From assembly GCF_965232525.1 (NCBI RefSeq), contig NZ_OZ246980.1, positions 1,178,001 through 1,242,000 on the forward strand: a stretch of DNA of 64,000 nucleotides. Reading direction: 5' to 3'. The notes under the pieces are model-generated. The model did no database searches and was not told where the DNA came from. It saw only the letters and a list, made by a program, of their open reading frames with translations. The stretch comes from Bauldia sp965232525. Lineage in GTDB: Bacteria; Pseudomonadota; Alphaproteobacteria; Rhizobiales; Kaistiaceae. Shown here piece by piece: positions 34,704 through 43,972 of the stretch (position 1 is the stretch's first letter; the number at the start of each line of letters is the position of its first letter). Both the position numbers and the translations under genes were made by a program.

Positions 34704-35702
34704 ATGAAGAAGATCCTCAACGACCCGGCTGACTATGTCGGTGAAATGCTCGACGGTCTCGTTGCCGCGCATCCCGAGGTTTACGCCAGGCCCGAGTCCC
34801 ATGTGATCACTCGCGCCGGCGGAGCTGTCGCGGGCAAGGTCGGAATCGTGAGTGGCGGTGGCTCCGGCCATCTGCCCATCTTCACCGGCTATGTGGGCAC
34901 GGGCCTGCTCGATGCCTGTGCGATCGGCAACGTGTTCGCCTCGCCCTCCGCCGACGAGATGGCCAGCACCATGCGCCACGCCAACGGTGGTGGTGGCGTG
35001 CTTCGCCTTTATGGCAACTATGGTGGCGACGTCATGAATTTCGACATGGCCGGCGAGATGGTCGAGATGGAAGACGAAATTCCTTCGACCACGGTGCTTC
35101 TTGCCGACGATGTCGCTTCGGCGCCGCCGGAAGAGGCGGAGAAGCGTCGCGGCGTCGCCGGGATGGTCTATGCCTTCAAGATCGCCGGGGCTAAAGCCGA
35201 GGAAATGGCCGATCTTGACACCGTGACCGCGACAGCCCGGAGGGCGGCTGGCGCCTGCCGCTCGATCGGCATGGCTCTGACGCCTTGCACGGTGCCCCAG
35301 GCCGGCACGCCGACTTTCGCGATCGGCGACGACGAAATGGAAATGGGCATGGGCATCCATGGCGAGCCTGGCATCTGGCGCGACAAGCTCAAGCCCGCCG
35401 ATGCGATCGTCGACGAAATGATGGACCGACTACTCGCCGACCGGCCGCTTGCCGCCGGTGATCGTGTGTCGGTTCTGGTCAACTCGCTGGGCGCGACGCC
35501 ACACGAAGAGCTCTACATCATGTATCGGCGGGCAAAGCATCGGCTGGACGACCTCGGCGTTTCGATCGTCATGCCGCTGGTCGGTCGCTATGCCACGTCG
35601 ATGGAGATGACTGGCGCGACGCTGACCGTGTGCCAACTTGACGAGGAACTCGAGCGATTGCTGAAGGCGCCGTGTCACTGCGCATTCTGGACGGTGGTGT
35701 AA
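34704..35702 (+). CDS. dhaK: Dihydroxyacetone kinase-like subunit DhaK
   Basis: 332 residues from the ATG at 34704, preceded by GAGGGA; open codons upstream lie in the LysR gene. The DhaK (DAK1) fold is clear: IVSGGGSGHLPIF, ASPSADEMASTMRHANGGGG, YGNYGGDVMNFDMAGE and MGMGIHGEPG, whose histidine holds the substrate covalently in the known enzymes. The usual GHEPAH is GHLPIF and the usual KNYTGD is GNYGGD, so substrate range may differ from dihydroxyacetone. It pairs with the dhaL gene downstream. Confidence 0.87.
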   Translation: MKKILNDPADYVGEMLDGLVAAHPEVYARPESHVITRAGGAVAGKVGIVSGGGSGHLPIFTGYVGTGLLDACAIGNVFASPSADEMASTMRHANGGGGVLRLYGNYGGDVMNFDMAGEMVEMEDEIPSTTVLLADDVASAPPEEAEKRRGVAGMVYAFKIAGAKAEEMADLDTVTATARRAAGACRSIGMALTPCTVPQAGTPTFAIGDDEMEMGMGIHGEPGIWRDKLKPADAIVDEMMDRLLADRPLAAGDRVSVLVNSLGATPHEELYIMYRRAKHRLDDLGVSIVMPLVGRYATSMEMTGATLTVCQLDEELERLLKAPCHCAFWTVV

Positions 35703-35707
35703 GCGCG

Positions 35708-36316
35708 ATGGGCTTGACGGTCGATACTTTGAAGGCGGCAGCACCGCGCCTGGCCACTGCCGCTCAAGCGGCCGAAGGCGAACTCAACACTCTCGACGGC
35801 CAGCTTGGCGATGGCGATCTGGGCATCACGGTCGCAACCGGTTGGACCGAGGTCGCGAAGGAAGCAGCCGACATGCCGGACGATGTCGGTCTGGCGCTGC
35901 TGGCCGCGGCCAAGGCTTTTCAGCGGGTGTCATCATCCTCCTACGGCACGCTGACCGCGACGGCGCTGATGGCTGCGGCGAAGCAGGCCAAGGGACAGAC
36001 CGACGTATCATGGTCCGAGATCGGGTCGCTGGTGGCCGCCGGGCGGGACGCGATGATGGCGCGGGGCAAGGGAGCGCTTGGTGACAAGAGTGTCCTCGAT
36101 GCGCTCGACGCCATCGCCAAGGCAATCGATGGTCTCGACGATCCCGCCGCGATTCACGATGCGGCAGCGAATGCCATGTCGGATGCCTTGCAGGCGTTTC
36201 GCGATCGCCCCAACAAGCTCGGTCGGGCTCGGATGTTCGGCGAAAAGACCATCGGCCTCGACGACCCGGGTATGCTTGCGGTCCAACGGCTTGTCGCGGC
36301 GTTGGGTGCCGATTGA
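35708..36316 (+). CDS. dhaL: Dihydroxyacetone kinase-like subunit DhaL
   Basis: 202 residues from the ATG at 35708, five bases after the dhaK stop. The DAK2 domain has the nucleotide-binding acidic loop LDGQLGDGDLGITVATGW and the later SSSSYGTLTATALMAAAK. In PTS systems DhaL carries ADP and is recharged by DhaM; no DhaM gene is next to it, so an ATP-dependent pair, as in erythrulose-type kinases, is likely. It ends 14 bases before the convergent LysR gene. Confidence 0.88.
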   Translation: MGLTVDTLKAAAPRLATAAQAAEGELNTLDGQLGDGDLGITVATGWTEVAKEAADMPDDVGLALLAAAKAFQRVSSSSYGTLTATALMAAAKQAKGQTDVSWSEIGSLVAAGRDAMMARGKGALGDKSVLDALDAIAKAIDGLDDPAAIHDAAANAMSDALQAFRDRPNKLGRARMFGEKTIGLDDPGMLAVQRLVAALGAD

Positions 36317-36330
36317 GCCTCCTGCGTGGG

Positions 36331-37239
36331 TTATCTGCTTCTCCCTGCCCGGTTTTTTCCGATCTGTTGGAGTGCGGTCGCGACGGCCCGGAGCGTTTTG
36401 GTGAGAACCTTGTCGCGGCGCATCACCACTCCCAATTGCCGATCGAGGGTGGGTGAGAGTGGCCGCGTCACCAGCGTCTTGTCCGATCTGGCGCCGTTCA
36501 TGGCGACTCCCGGGAGCACGGCGTAGCCTAAGCCGGCGCTCACCAACTCCTTGATGGCATCGACGCTACCTAACTCCATGATGGGAGAGGGGACGACACC
36601 GGCGCGGGCAAACCACGCATCGATGAGGCTGCGCGACTGCCCGCTCGGCTCGTAGAGAATCAAGGGGCGGTCCCCAAGCGTCGCGGCGGTCACGCGGGTC
36701 GGAAGCGGCTCGGCACCCTCGCCTGCGATCGCGACGAACCGATCGCGCAGTACCGGCGATACGTCGAATATGCGACCGCGTACTGGCAGGGTCACCAACC
36801 CGATATCGACGGCATTGGCCTCAAGAGACTTGAGAATATCGCTGGTGTTTCCGGTTTTCACGACGATTTCCAGATCGGGAAACCGTTGGCGAAGTTGCTT
36901 GAGGGCCGACGGCAGCAGATAAATACAGGCCGTTGCGCCGGTTCCGATCCGAACCCGCCCACGCGTGCCCTCGGCGAACATCGCCACCTCGTCGAGCGCG
37001 GCCGAAACCGACGCCTCGATTCGGTTGGCATGATCGATCAGCCGGCTGCCGACGACAGTCGGCATCGCCCTTCGCCCGACCCGTTCGATTAGGCGAACGC
37101 CGAGCCGGCGCTCGAGCTCTCGGACTTGAAGACTGACGGCTGGCTGACTGAGGCTCAAAGTCTCCGCAGCCGCGGAGAAGCTCCCGAGACGAACGACTGT
37201 CGCGAAGGTCTTCAACTGATCGAGTTTGAGGTCGCGCAT
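36331..37239 (-). CDS. LysR-family transcriptional regulator (second)
   Basis: A 302-residue LysR protein with the N-terminal HTH (LDQLKTFATVVRLGSFSAAA, LSLSQPAVSLQVRELERRLG) and a ligand domain containing GTGATACIYLLPSALKQL, as in CysB/CbbR-like groups. It is divergent from the acetyltransferase gene and convergent with dhaL. Which it regulates cannot be decided. Confidence 0.92.
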   Translation of the reverse strand: MRDLKLDQLKTFATVVRLGSFSAAAETLSLSQPAVSLQVRELERRLGVRLIERVGRRAMPTVVGSRLIDHANRIEASVSAALDEVAMFAEGTRGRVRIGTGATACIYLLPSALKQLRQRFPDLEIVVKTGNTSDILKSLEANAVDIGLVTLPVRGRIFDVSPVLRDRFVAIAGEGAEPLPTRVTAATLGDRPLILYEPSGQSRSLIDAWFARAGVVPSPIMELGSVDAIKELVSAGLGYAVLPGVAMNGARSDKTLVTRPLSPTLDRQLGVVMRRDKVLTKTLRAVATALQQIGKNRAGRSR

Positions 37240-37384
37240 ATCAAAGCCTGGCTTATGATGTGCATTGCTAATACCAGTTTTTCTAATGAAGAGGGAGGTG
37301 GCACAACACGGATCGTCTCACCGGCGTGCCGCCGGCGATGGCGGATTCGTGATATGAATGCTGCGATTTAGTTGAGGAACCCGA

Positions 37385-37960
37385 ATGAAGTCAGAAACGC
37401 TGGCCCCGCTTCCCGCGATCTTCGTCCGCGATGCGGCGGAGGAAGATTTCGCGGCGATCCAAGGGATCTATGCGGACGAGGTTCTTCGCGGCCTCGCGAC
37501 TTTCGAGGAGGTGCCTCCAACCGCCTCCGAGCTGCTATTGCGACGGAACGCCGTCCTTGACCTCGGCTTGCCGTATCTAGTCGCCGAGCAGGATGGCACA
37601 GTCGTCGGTTACAGCTATGCGGCGCTCTATCGGGCGCGCCCCGCTTATCGATATACGCTGGAAGACTCGGTCTATGTTGCCGAAGCGGCTCGAGGCCACG
37701 GGGTAGGCGGCGCGCTGCTTTCGGTGCTGATCGACCGATGCGAGACCGGACCATGGCGGCAGATGATTGCCGTCATCGGTCACAGCGGCAATTCCGGCTC
37801 GATCGCTCTTCATCGACGCTTCGGCTTCAGCGACATCGGTACACACCCGGCCGTTGGCTTCAAGCTCGGCCGGTGGGTCGACACGGTGCTGATGCAACGT
37901 AGTCTTGGTGTTGGTCATCGACACACCCCGACCGACGAAGCGGACTCTTCGTCAGGATGA
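37385..37960 (+). CDS. GNAT N-acetyltransferase, phosphinothricin-acetyltransferase-like
   Basis: A 191-residue protein of the PAT/Bar-like GNAT group: VRDAAEEDFAAIQGIYADEV, FEEVPPTASEL, YTLEDSVYVAEAARGHGVGG for the acetyl-CoA loop and NSGSIALHRRFGFSDIG for the last helix. Members acetylate the amino group of phosphinothricin or of methionine derivatives such as sulfoximine. GAGGAA precedes the ATG. It is divergent from the LysR gene. Confidence 0.85.
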   Translation: MKSETLAPLPAIFVRDAAEEDFAAIQGIYADEVLRGLATFEEVPPTASELLLRRNAVLDLGLPYLVAEQDGTVVGYSYAALYRARPAYRYTLEDSVYVAEAARGHGVGGALLSVLIDRCETGPWRQMIAVIGHSGNSGSIALHRRFGFSDIGTHPAVGFKLGRWVDTVLMQRSLGVGHRHTPTDEADSSSG

Positions 37961-37994
37961 CCGTTCAGTCAGCGCCGATCTGTCAGGATCGTTT

Positions 37995-38018
37995 GCCCCC
38001 GGCCAGGGGGCCGGGGGC
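37995..38018. terminator. GC hairpin between convergent genes
   Basis: GCCCCCGGCC and GGCCGGGGGC form a perfect 10-base stem with a four-base loop, between the acetyltransferase and the aldo-keto reductase stops. There is no T-tract. Its place fits a shared terminator. Confidence 0.6.
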
Positions 38019-38036
38019 GTCACCTTGGGGGGAGCG

Positions 38037-39065
38037 TCAGCTACCCGGCATCGGGCGGAAACGCTGGCGCTCGCCAGCGGTGCCGTAGGGATATTCCGCC
38101 AGGACCGGCGCGCTCACCGTCGTCAGTTTTTCGATCTCATCGGCCGAGAGTTCGAGCGAGGCTGCGGCAAGATTGTCCGCCAGTTGCTCCTGGTTGCGGG
38201 CGCCGAGGATCACCGAAGTGACGGCCGGCTGGGCGGCGAGCCATGCGAGCGAGACCTGTGCGGCACTTACGCCATGGTCAGCGGCAATGGCCTTGACCGT
38301 GTCGATGATCTGCCAGGTGCGTTCCTGTGCATTGCGCGCCTCATAGGCTTCCATGCCGCGTTTGGGATTTTCGCCAAGACGCGTCGCACCGGTCGGCTCC
38401 GTGTCGCGTTCATACTTTGCCGCGAGCCAGCCACCGGCAAGTGGCGACCAGGGCAGGAGGCCGATGTCGGCGTCCTGACAGGCGGGAACGATCTCGGACT
38501 CGATGCCGCGGACGAGCAGATTGTACTGCGGCTGCAGGGTGACCGGCGCTGCCCAACTGTTCGCCTTGGCCAAGTGAACCGCCTTGGTGACTTGCCAACC
38601 GAGGAAGTTCGAGAAGCCGTAATAGGCGATCTTGCCGGCACTCACTGCGTCGTCGAGGAAGCGCAGGGTTTCCTCCAGTGGGGTGAGACGATCCCAGGCG
38701 TGCATCTGGTAGAGATCGACCTGCTCGATGCCGAGCCTCTTGAGCGAGGCGTCGAGGGCGCGGCCCAGATGAAACCGCGACGTGCCAAAGTCGTTGGGAC
38801 CGTCGCCCATCGGGAAGCGCGCCTTGGTGGCGATAACGACCTGATCCCGAACCTCCGGCCGGGCGGCAAGCCAACGTCCAATGATCTCCTCGGAGATGCC
38901 GCGGCTGTAGACATCGGCAGTGTCGATGAAGTTCCCACCGCCGGCGGTGTAGTCATCCAGTATCTTGTGGGAGGTGGCTTCATCGGCCTCCATCCCGAAG
39001 GTCATCGCCCCTAGTGCGTAGGCCGAAACGATAGTGCCGCTATTCCCAAGTTTACGATAGTGCAT
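38037..39065 (-). CDS. Aldo/keto reductase
   Basis: 342 residues from the ATG at 39065, which has a GAGAG site; the longer upstream frame is not protein-like. The (beta/alpha)8 reductase has GNSGTIVSAYALGAMTFG, the catalytic NFIDTADVYSRG (D and Y of the tetrad), VIATKARFPMG for lysine, and DLYQMHAWDRLTPLEE for histidine. The group is close to YajO-like or sugar-aldehyde reductases. It is the last gene of the minus-strand sugar cluster, 298 bases beyond the isomerase, so it may have its own promoter. Confidence 0.88.
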   Translation of the reverse strand: MHYRKLGNSGTIVSAYALGAMTFGMEADEATSHKILDDYTAGGGNFIDTADVYSRGISEEIIGRWLAARPEVRDQVVIATKARFPMGDGPNDFGTSRFHLGRALDASLKRLGIEQVDLYQMHAWDRLTPLEETLRFLDDAVSAGKIAYYGFSNFLGWQVTKAVHLAKANSWAAPVTLQPQYNLLVRGIESEIVPACQDADIGLLPWSPLAGGWLAAKYERDTEPTGATRLGENPKRGMEAYEARNAQERTWQIIDTVKAIAADHGVSAAQVSLAWLAAQPAVTSVILGARNQEQLADNLAAASLELSADEIEKLTTVSAPVLAEYPYGTAGERQRFRPMPGS

Positions 39066-39363
39066 CTTGTCGCTCTCACTGTTTGGAAACGGGTGACCGC
39101 AGAGATGCGGTGACCGTCCGTTCATTCGACTCTGGCCGCGCAGCGCAGCGGGGACTGCCGCGAGCCCAGGTCGCGCCATTCCGTTGCCTTCGGAAGTGTA
39201 GAAACAACCGCCAACGCCGGCTCGCCCAAAGCGGCGCCGATGCAGCGGTTCCGTGCGGTTTCAGAGTAGGATCATAATAGCCGAAGACCGCTCCCCGCGC
39301 AACGAACGAAGTGTGCGATTGAACGCGAACAATCGCCGCAGACCTGTGCATGTGACGCTTCAG
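39066..39363. other. Gap between isomerase and aldo-keto reductase
   Basis: About 300 bases without a gene. Two copies of GGTGACCG (39092-39099 and 39109-39116) flank an imperfect inverted repeat centred near 39103. They lie about 27 bases before the reductase ATG and could be a regulator site. Nothing else is seen. Confidence 0.4.
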
Positions 39364-40122
39364 TCAAAGGCCGATCTCCCGAAGGTACCGGATTGAGCGT
39401 TCGGCGAAGCGCTGCCAGTCGGACGGATTGTCGTGCTCTGTTACGATGTGATCGGCGGCGGTCTGTCGGAACAGCGGCGCCAACTCCGGCCAGTCGATCA
39501 CACCGTCGCCGGTAGCGGTCCAGCCGTCGTCTTCCTCGGTCGCCGGCGACGCAAGATCCTTGGTCTGGATAGCGATGATCCGCGCGGCGTAAAGCTCAAG
39601 CTCGCTCGCCGGATCAACGCCCGCACGCTTGACCCAGCCGCAGTCGATTTCGAAGCCGACCGTGTCGTCTCCGGTACCGAGGATGTGCTCGATCGGTCGC
39701 GAGCCGTCGTCGAGCGGCTGGTACTCGAAGTCATGATTGTGCCAGGCCACCCGCAGCCCATAGCGGCCTGCCCGCTCAGCTCCGGTGGCCAGGTCTTCGC
39801 CGATGCAGCGCCAGAAGTCCGTCGTGTTCCGACGCTCCTCCTTCGGAACGAACGGCGGGATCAGATAGCGAGCGCCGAGGATCTGGGCGATTTCGATGTA
39901 GCGGTTTGGTTCGCTGATCAGGCCGGCGAGCGGCATATGAAATCCAAAGCAGCCGAGGCCGGCGTCGTCGAGGTGGCGCCGAAACGCTGCCGGGTCGTCC
40001 TCATAGGCCGGCGGCCAAGGCTCGATCGCGTCATACCCCATCGCCTTGAGGATCGGCAGATGGTCGGTGACCGGCGGAAAAAGCCGAGACGAATAGAGTT
40101 GGAACGCGATCGGGTACGCCAC
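39364..40122 (-). CDS. Sugar-phosphate isomerase/epimerase (TIM barrel)
   Basis: 252 residues from a GTG at 40122 that follows AGGGAG at good spacing; another GTG at 40146 overlaps the VOC gene stop and is a weaker choice. The AP-endonuclease-2 fold is shown by FQLYSSRLFPPVTDHLPIL, YGLRVAWHNHDFEYQPLD, GFEIDCGWVKRAGVD and IQTKDLASPATEED. It belongs with inosose or sugar isomerases and follows the VOC gene directly in the sugar operon. Confidence 0.85.
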   Translation of the reverse strand: MAYPIAFQLYSSRLFPPVTDHLPILKAMGYDAIEPWPPAYEDDPAAFRRHLDDAGLGCFGFHMPLAGLISEPNRYIEIAQILGARYLIPPFVPKEERRNTTDFWRCIGEDLATGAERAGRYGLRVAWHNHDFEYQPLDDGSRPIEHILGTGDDTVGFEIDCGWVKRAGVDPASELELYAARIIAIQTKDLASPATEEDDGWTATGDGVIDWPELAPLFRQTAADHIVTEHDNPSDWQRFAERSIRYLREIGL

Positions 40123-40138
40123 GGGACTCCCTCTCGAT

Positions 40139-40624
40139 TCAGTCACCGGGTTGGCGCGCGCGATCGTCGTCGAACTCGAGCAACTCGATCATCAAGCCGA
40201 GGTCGGGAACCGTATCGTAATAGGCGTAGCGACCGCCGCCGCCATTGAACTCGCCGCGCTGGAGAAGCGCATGGCCTTTGCCTTCGAGATAGGCGTGGCG
40301 CTTGGTGAGATCACGGGTCTTGAAGGCGATATGGTGACAACCGGGACCCTTGGCTTCGAGCAGGTCACGCCAGGCGCTGGGCTCGGGGCCGGGTTCGAGG
40401 AACTCCACGTCGATATTGCCGAATTCGAACATTGCCAGCCGGCAACCAACCGCCGCGTCCTTGCCGCGATAGATCGCGTTGGCGGTTTCCGGATCGGCCG
40501 CTTTGCCGACCGGCGGGACCGGCTTGCCGGTCAGTTCCGCAAACCAGTTCACCGATTTCTCAAGATCGTCGGTAACGAAGCAGATTTGCATAACCTTGTC
40601 TTCGTCGAGCAGGCGCGCATCCAT
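40139..40624 (-). CDS. VOC (glyoxalase/dioxygenase superfamily) protein
   Basis: A 161-residue protein with two beta-alpha-beta-beta-beta modules (MQICFVTDDLEKSVNWFAELTG and GCHHIAFKTRDLTKRHAYLEGKG). Metal ligands of the family appear as H in CHHIAF and E in MIELLEF. The reaction is unknown; related proteins act on sugars or their dicarbonyl breakdown products. It follows the binding-protein gene after a 73-base gap that holds a hairpin. Confidence 0.8.
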   Translation of the reverse strand: MDARLLDEDKVMQICFVTDDLEKSVNWFAELTGKPVPPVGKAADPETANAIYRGKDAAVGCRLAMFEFGNIDVEFLEPGPEPSAWRDLLEAKGPGCHHIAFKTRDLTKRHAYLEGKGHALLQRGEFNGGGGRYAYYDTVPDLGLMIELLEFDDDRARQPGD

Positions 40625-40657
40625 GCCGGGACCTTTCTGAAAAGCATTGGGTCTTGA

Positions 40658-40679
40658 GGTCCCCGCCGGAGCGGGGACC
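40658..40679. terminator. Hairpin between the binding-protein and VOC genes
   Basis: GGTCCCCGC and GCGGGGACC pair perfectly around a four-base loop. It lies 19 bases past the stop of the binding-protein gene inside the operon and lacks a T-tract. It could stabilise the upstream mRNA or lower downstream expression. Confidence 0.5.
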
Positions 40680-40697
40680 GGTGTTTGGCGAGCTGGC

Positions 40698-41945
40698 TCA
40701 GCCGAAGATCGCGTCGTACTCGTTCTGGAGGTCGCCGATTGCCTGATCGGCGGTCATGTCCTCGTCGGACCAGTAGTTGAACATGACGTTCCAGATCGCA
40801 TCGATCCAATCGGCATCGGCGAGGTTATGGGGTGTGACGAAGCCGAGCTCAGGTTGCTTCAACGTTTCCATCACCGCCTGGGAGCACATGTCGAGTTCCG
40901 AGACATCAACATCGAGACGAACCGGCGACGATCCCTTGATCGCGGCGAAGCCGGCCGAGACTTCCGGGTCGACGACGGTGGCTGCGAATTCCAGCTCAGC
41001 CTGGAGGATATTGTCGTCGACGCCGCCGATGATCCCGAAGGCGTCGACCGTGGTGGACAGGCCGTTGGTGCCGGGAATGTTGATGCAGCCGAAGTCAACG
41101 CCGGGCTCCTTGCCGGCGGAGCGCCACTCGCCCTTCATCCAGTCGCCGTGGATCTGCATCAGCGCTTCGCCGGTGATCACCATGTTGGTGGTGACGTTCC
41201 AGTCCCGGTTCGGCATACCGTCGTCGGATGCCTGCTGCCAACGACGCAGCCAGGCAAGAACACCGCGCATCTCGTCAGAGTCGATGGCGTCGCGGTCCGG
41301 CTGATCGGTGTAGATCTTGGGGAACAGCGCGTCGCCGTAGAGTGCGGCGGCAAGCGTGTGGGTGAGATACCCGACCTGCCACTTCTGGCCACCGACCGCG
41401 AGCGGGATGAACCCGGCCTCGCGGATGGTGTCGAAATCGCCGAACATGTCGTCGAGCGATGTCCACGAACTCGGATTGACGCCGGCTTGCTCGGCAACGT
41501 CCTTGTTGTAGTAGACCATCCCGTCAATATGGACGGCGGTGGGGATCTTCATGATTTCGCCGTCGACTGTGATCGCCTGCCTCACCGCAGCGGGGAAGTG
41601 ATCGGTGATATCCCGGCCGGCGAAGAACTCAGTCAGCGGCTGACCCATCCCCATCTGGTTCAGGTCGCGATAAACCCCGGGATTGGCCTCGACGAAGATG
41701 TTTGGTGGATTACCACCGGTGATCAGGTTGATCAGGCCGACGTCAGCCCCAGTATCGTGCGGCAGCGCCAGATCGATCCACGTGTGACCCTTGGCCTCGA
41801 ACGCGTCCTTGATGACATTGAGCGCGCCGACTTCGGCCGGCGAAGACCAGCCATGATAGATGACCAGCTCTTCCGCCGCGGCCGTCAGCGGGATCGCGGA
41901 GACGAGTAAAGCCGCCGACAGGCGGGTCAGGGTACGTGCAGGCAT
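40698..41945 (-). CDS. ABC sugar transporter, extracellular binding protein (family 1)
   Basis: A 415-residue exported protein (signal LTRLSAALLVSAIPLTAAAE) with an excellent AAAGGGAGG site. The type 1 solute-binding fold is shown by LVIYHGWSSPAEVGALNVIKD, NQMGMGQPLTEFFAGRDIT, WQVGYLTHTLAAALYG, IHGDWMKGEW. It gives the specificity of the adjacent importer, and the family binds oligosaccharides, sugars or polyols. It comes after the ATPase gene, 30 bases away. Confidence 0.92.
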   Translation of the reverse strand: MPARTLTRLSAALLVSAIPLTAAAEELVIYHGWSSPAEVGALNVIKDAFEAKGHTWIDLALPHDTGADVGLINLITGGNPPNIFVEANPGVYRDLNQMGMGQPLTEFFAGRDITDHFPAAVRQAITVDGEIMKIPTAVHIDGMVYYNKDVAEQAGVNPSSWTSLDDMFGDFDTIREAGFIPLAVGGQKWQVGYLTHTLAAALYGDALFPKIYTDQPDRDAIDSDEMRGVLAWLRRWQQASDDGMPNRDWNVTTNMVITGEALMQIHGDWMKGEWRSAGKEPGVDFGCINIPGTNGLSTTVDAFGIIGGVDDNILQAELEFAATVVDPEVSAGFAAIKGSSPVRLDVDVSELDMCSQAVMETLKQPELGFVTPHNLADADWIDAIWNVMFNYWSDEDMTADQAIGDLQNEYDAIFG

Positions 41946-41975
41946 CGTCAGTCCTCCCTTTCAGAAAAATTAGTC

Positions 41976-43067
41976 CTACATGCGGCGCCCGGTACGGGCG
42001 TCGAAGACATTCGCCTTCCCGGCCGGGAAGGACACAGGCACCTCGTCGCCGATGGCGACTTGGCGTGCGAAACCCGGATCGGCACGCACAGCAATGAGGT
42101 CGTTGCCAATGCCGAGATAGATCGTCGCATCGCTGCCGGTGCGTTCGGTCGAGCGAACCGGCAGCGCAAAGAGGACGTGACCGTTCGCCTCCCCGACGCC
42201 GAAATGCTCGGGCCGCAGACCCACTTTGATCGGTTGGCCGGGTTCCGGACTGGTTCCGAATGTGTAGCCGTCGAGATCGATCGATCGGTTATCAGGGAGC
42301 ACGGCACGAACCGACCCATTGTCGGTGGTGGCGGTCCCGTCGAGGATGTTCATGGCTGGTGCGCCGATGAAGCCGGCGACGAACAGGTTCGATGGATGTT
42401 CGTAGATCTCGTCGGGCGTCCCGAACTGCTGTATGACGCCGCCGTCCATAACCGCGATCTTGGTCGCCATGGTCATCGCCTCGATCTGGTCGTGGGTGAC
42501 GTACACGATTGTCGACTTCACCTCCTCGTGGAGGCTCTTGATCTCCATGCGCATCTCGGTGCGCAGCTTGGCGTCGAGGTTGGAGAGCGGTTCGTCGAAC
42601 AGAAAGACGCCGACGTTCTTCACCAGCGCGCGGCCGATCGCGACGCGCTGGCGCTGACCGCCGGAGAGCTGCGCCGGCTTGCGATCCATCAGGGCGGAGA
42701 TCTGCAGGAGGTCGGCGGCCCAACCGACCCGGCGTTGAATCTCGTCGCGGCGGAGTTTTTGGGCGGCGAGACCGAACTTGAGATTCCCGCGAACCGTCTT
42801 GGTCGGATAAAGCGCGTAGGACTGGAACACCATCGCCAAGCCGCGGTCCTTGGGGTCGCGGTCGGTCACGTCGGCGCCGTCGATCAGAATCGTCCCGGCG
42901 GTAACCTCCTGAAGTCCGGCGAGCATATTGAGCAAGGTGGTCTTGCCACAGCCCGACGGTCCCAGCAGCACGACGAATTCGCCATCTTCGACGGTGAGGT
43001 TGAGGCCTTCGATCACCTTCAGGGTGCCGTAGATTTTGGTGATGTCGCGGAACTCGACGGTCGGCAT
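41976..43067 (-). CDS. ABC sugar transporter ATPase, MsmX/UgpC/MalK type
   Basis: 363 residues. Walker A GPSGCGKTT (36-44), signature LSGGQRQRVAIGRAL, Walker B FLFDEPLSNLDAKLR, and the H-loop VTHDQIEAM are all intact. A C-terminal MalK-type regulatory domain (VGLRPEHFGVGE and the TOBE region) is present. It powers the two permeases encoded just upstream; its ATG lies three bases beyond the permease stop. Confidence 0.96.
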   Translation of the reverse strand: MPTVEFRDITKIYGTLKVIEGLNLTVEDGEFVVLLGPSGCGKTTLLNMLAGLQEVTAGTILIDGADVTDRDPKDRGLAMVFQSYALYPTKTVRGNLKFGLAAQKLRRDEIQRRVGWAADLLQISALMDRKPAQLSGGQRQRVAIGRALVKNVGVFLFDEPLSNLDAKLRTEMRMEIKSLHEEVKSTIVYVTHDQIEAMTMATKIAVMDGGVIQQFGTPDEIYEHPSNLFVAGFIGAPAMNILDGTATTDNGSVRAVLPDNRSIDLDGYTFGTSPEPGQPIKVGLRPEHFGVGEANGHVLFALPVRSTERTGSDATIYLGIGNDLIAVRADPGFARQVAIGDEVPVSFPAGKANVFDARTGRRM

Positions 43068-43069
43068 GC

Positions 43070-43972
43070 CTACCCCTTGATCGCGCCGGCGGTGATGCCC
43101 TGGACAAAGAAGCGGCCGAGGGCGAAGTAGATGACGAGTGGTGGAATGGCGGTGAGCAGCGCCGAGGCCATGTCGACGTTGTAGGATGCCTCGCCGGTGG
43201 TCGTGATCACCACATTGGCGAGGATCACCGTCATCGGCTGGGCGCCAATGCCGCCGAAGGTGATGCCGATCAGGAAGTCGTTCCAGATCGACGTGATCTG
43301 TAGGATGAGCACGACTACCATGATGTTGGCGGACATCGGCAGGATGATCTCGCCATAGATGCGCCAGAAACTGCCGGAATCCATCAGTGCCGCGTTGATC
43401 AGCTCAGACGGTATGTCTTTGTAGTAGTTGCGGAAAATCAGCGTAAGAATCGGCAAGGCGAGGATCGCGTGAACAATCGCGACACCCCACACTGTACCGT
43501 AGACGCCGATCTGGCCGGTGAGGATGATCAGCGGGATCATGATGATCTGGAACGGGACGAACGCCGCCATGAACAGGATGAACAGGAACGTTCCGGCCCA
43601 GCGGACCTTCCAGAGCGCCAGCGCGTAGCCGGTCACCGATGACAGCGAGATCGACAGCACCAGGCTGGGGATCAGGATCTTCAGCGAATTAAAGAAGCCC
43701 GCCTGAAGACCATCGCACCGCACTCCGGAGCAGGCTTCGAACCATGCTTCGCGCCACGGCTCGATCGTCCACGTCACTGGCAGGGCGAAGATTTCGCCAA
43801 GCCGGATCTGGTCCATCGTCTTGAAACTGGTGACGATGACGACGTAAAGCGGCACGCAGAAAAACGCAGCGCACATCGCCAGGAACACCAGGATGGCGAT
43901 CGACCGACCGCTGATCCCTTTCCTCCGCCGGCGCGGCACGGCGACCGGTGGGCTGGTCGTCGCAATCGTCAT
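43070..43972 (-). CDS. ABC sugar transporter permease (second)
   Basis: 300 residues from the ATG at 43972, which overlaps the stop of the first permease gene (ATGA). A longer open frame upstream is the shadow of that gene. Six hydrophobic segments and the EAA loop (YYKDIPSELINAALMDSGSFWRIYGEIILP) identify a MalG-type permease. It begins with an arginine-rich cytoplasmic stretch (RRRRKGISGRS). Confidence 0.94.
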   Translation of the reverse strand: MTIATTSPPVAVPRRRRKGISGRSIAILVFLAMCAAFFCVPLYVVIVTSFKTMDQIRLGEIFALPVTWTIEPWREAWFEACSGVRCDGLQAGFFNSLKILIPSLVLSISLSSVTGYALALWKVRWAGTFLFILFMAAFVPFQIIMIPLIILTGQIGVYGTVWGVAIVHAILALPILTLIFRNYYKDIPSELINAALMDSGSFWRIYGEIILPMSANIMVVVLILQITSIWNDFLIGITFGGIGAQPMTVILANVVITTTGEASYNVDMASALLTAIPPLVIYFALGRFFVQGITAGAIKG

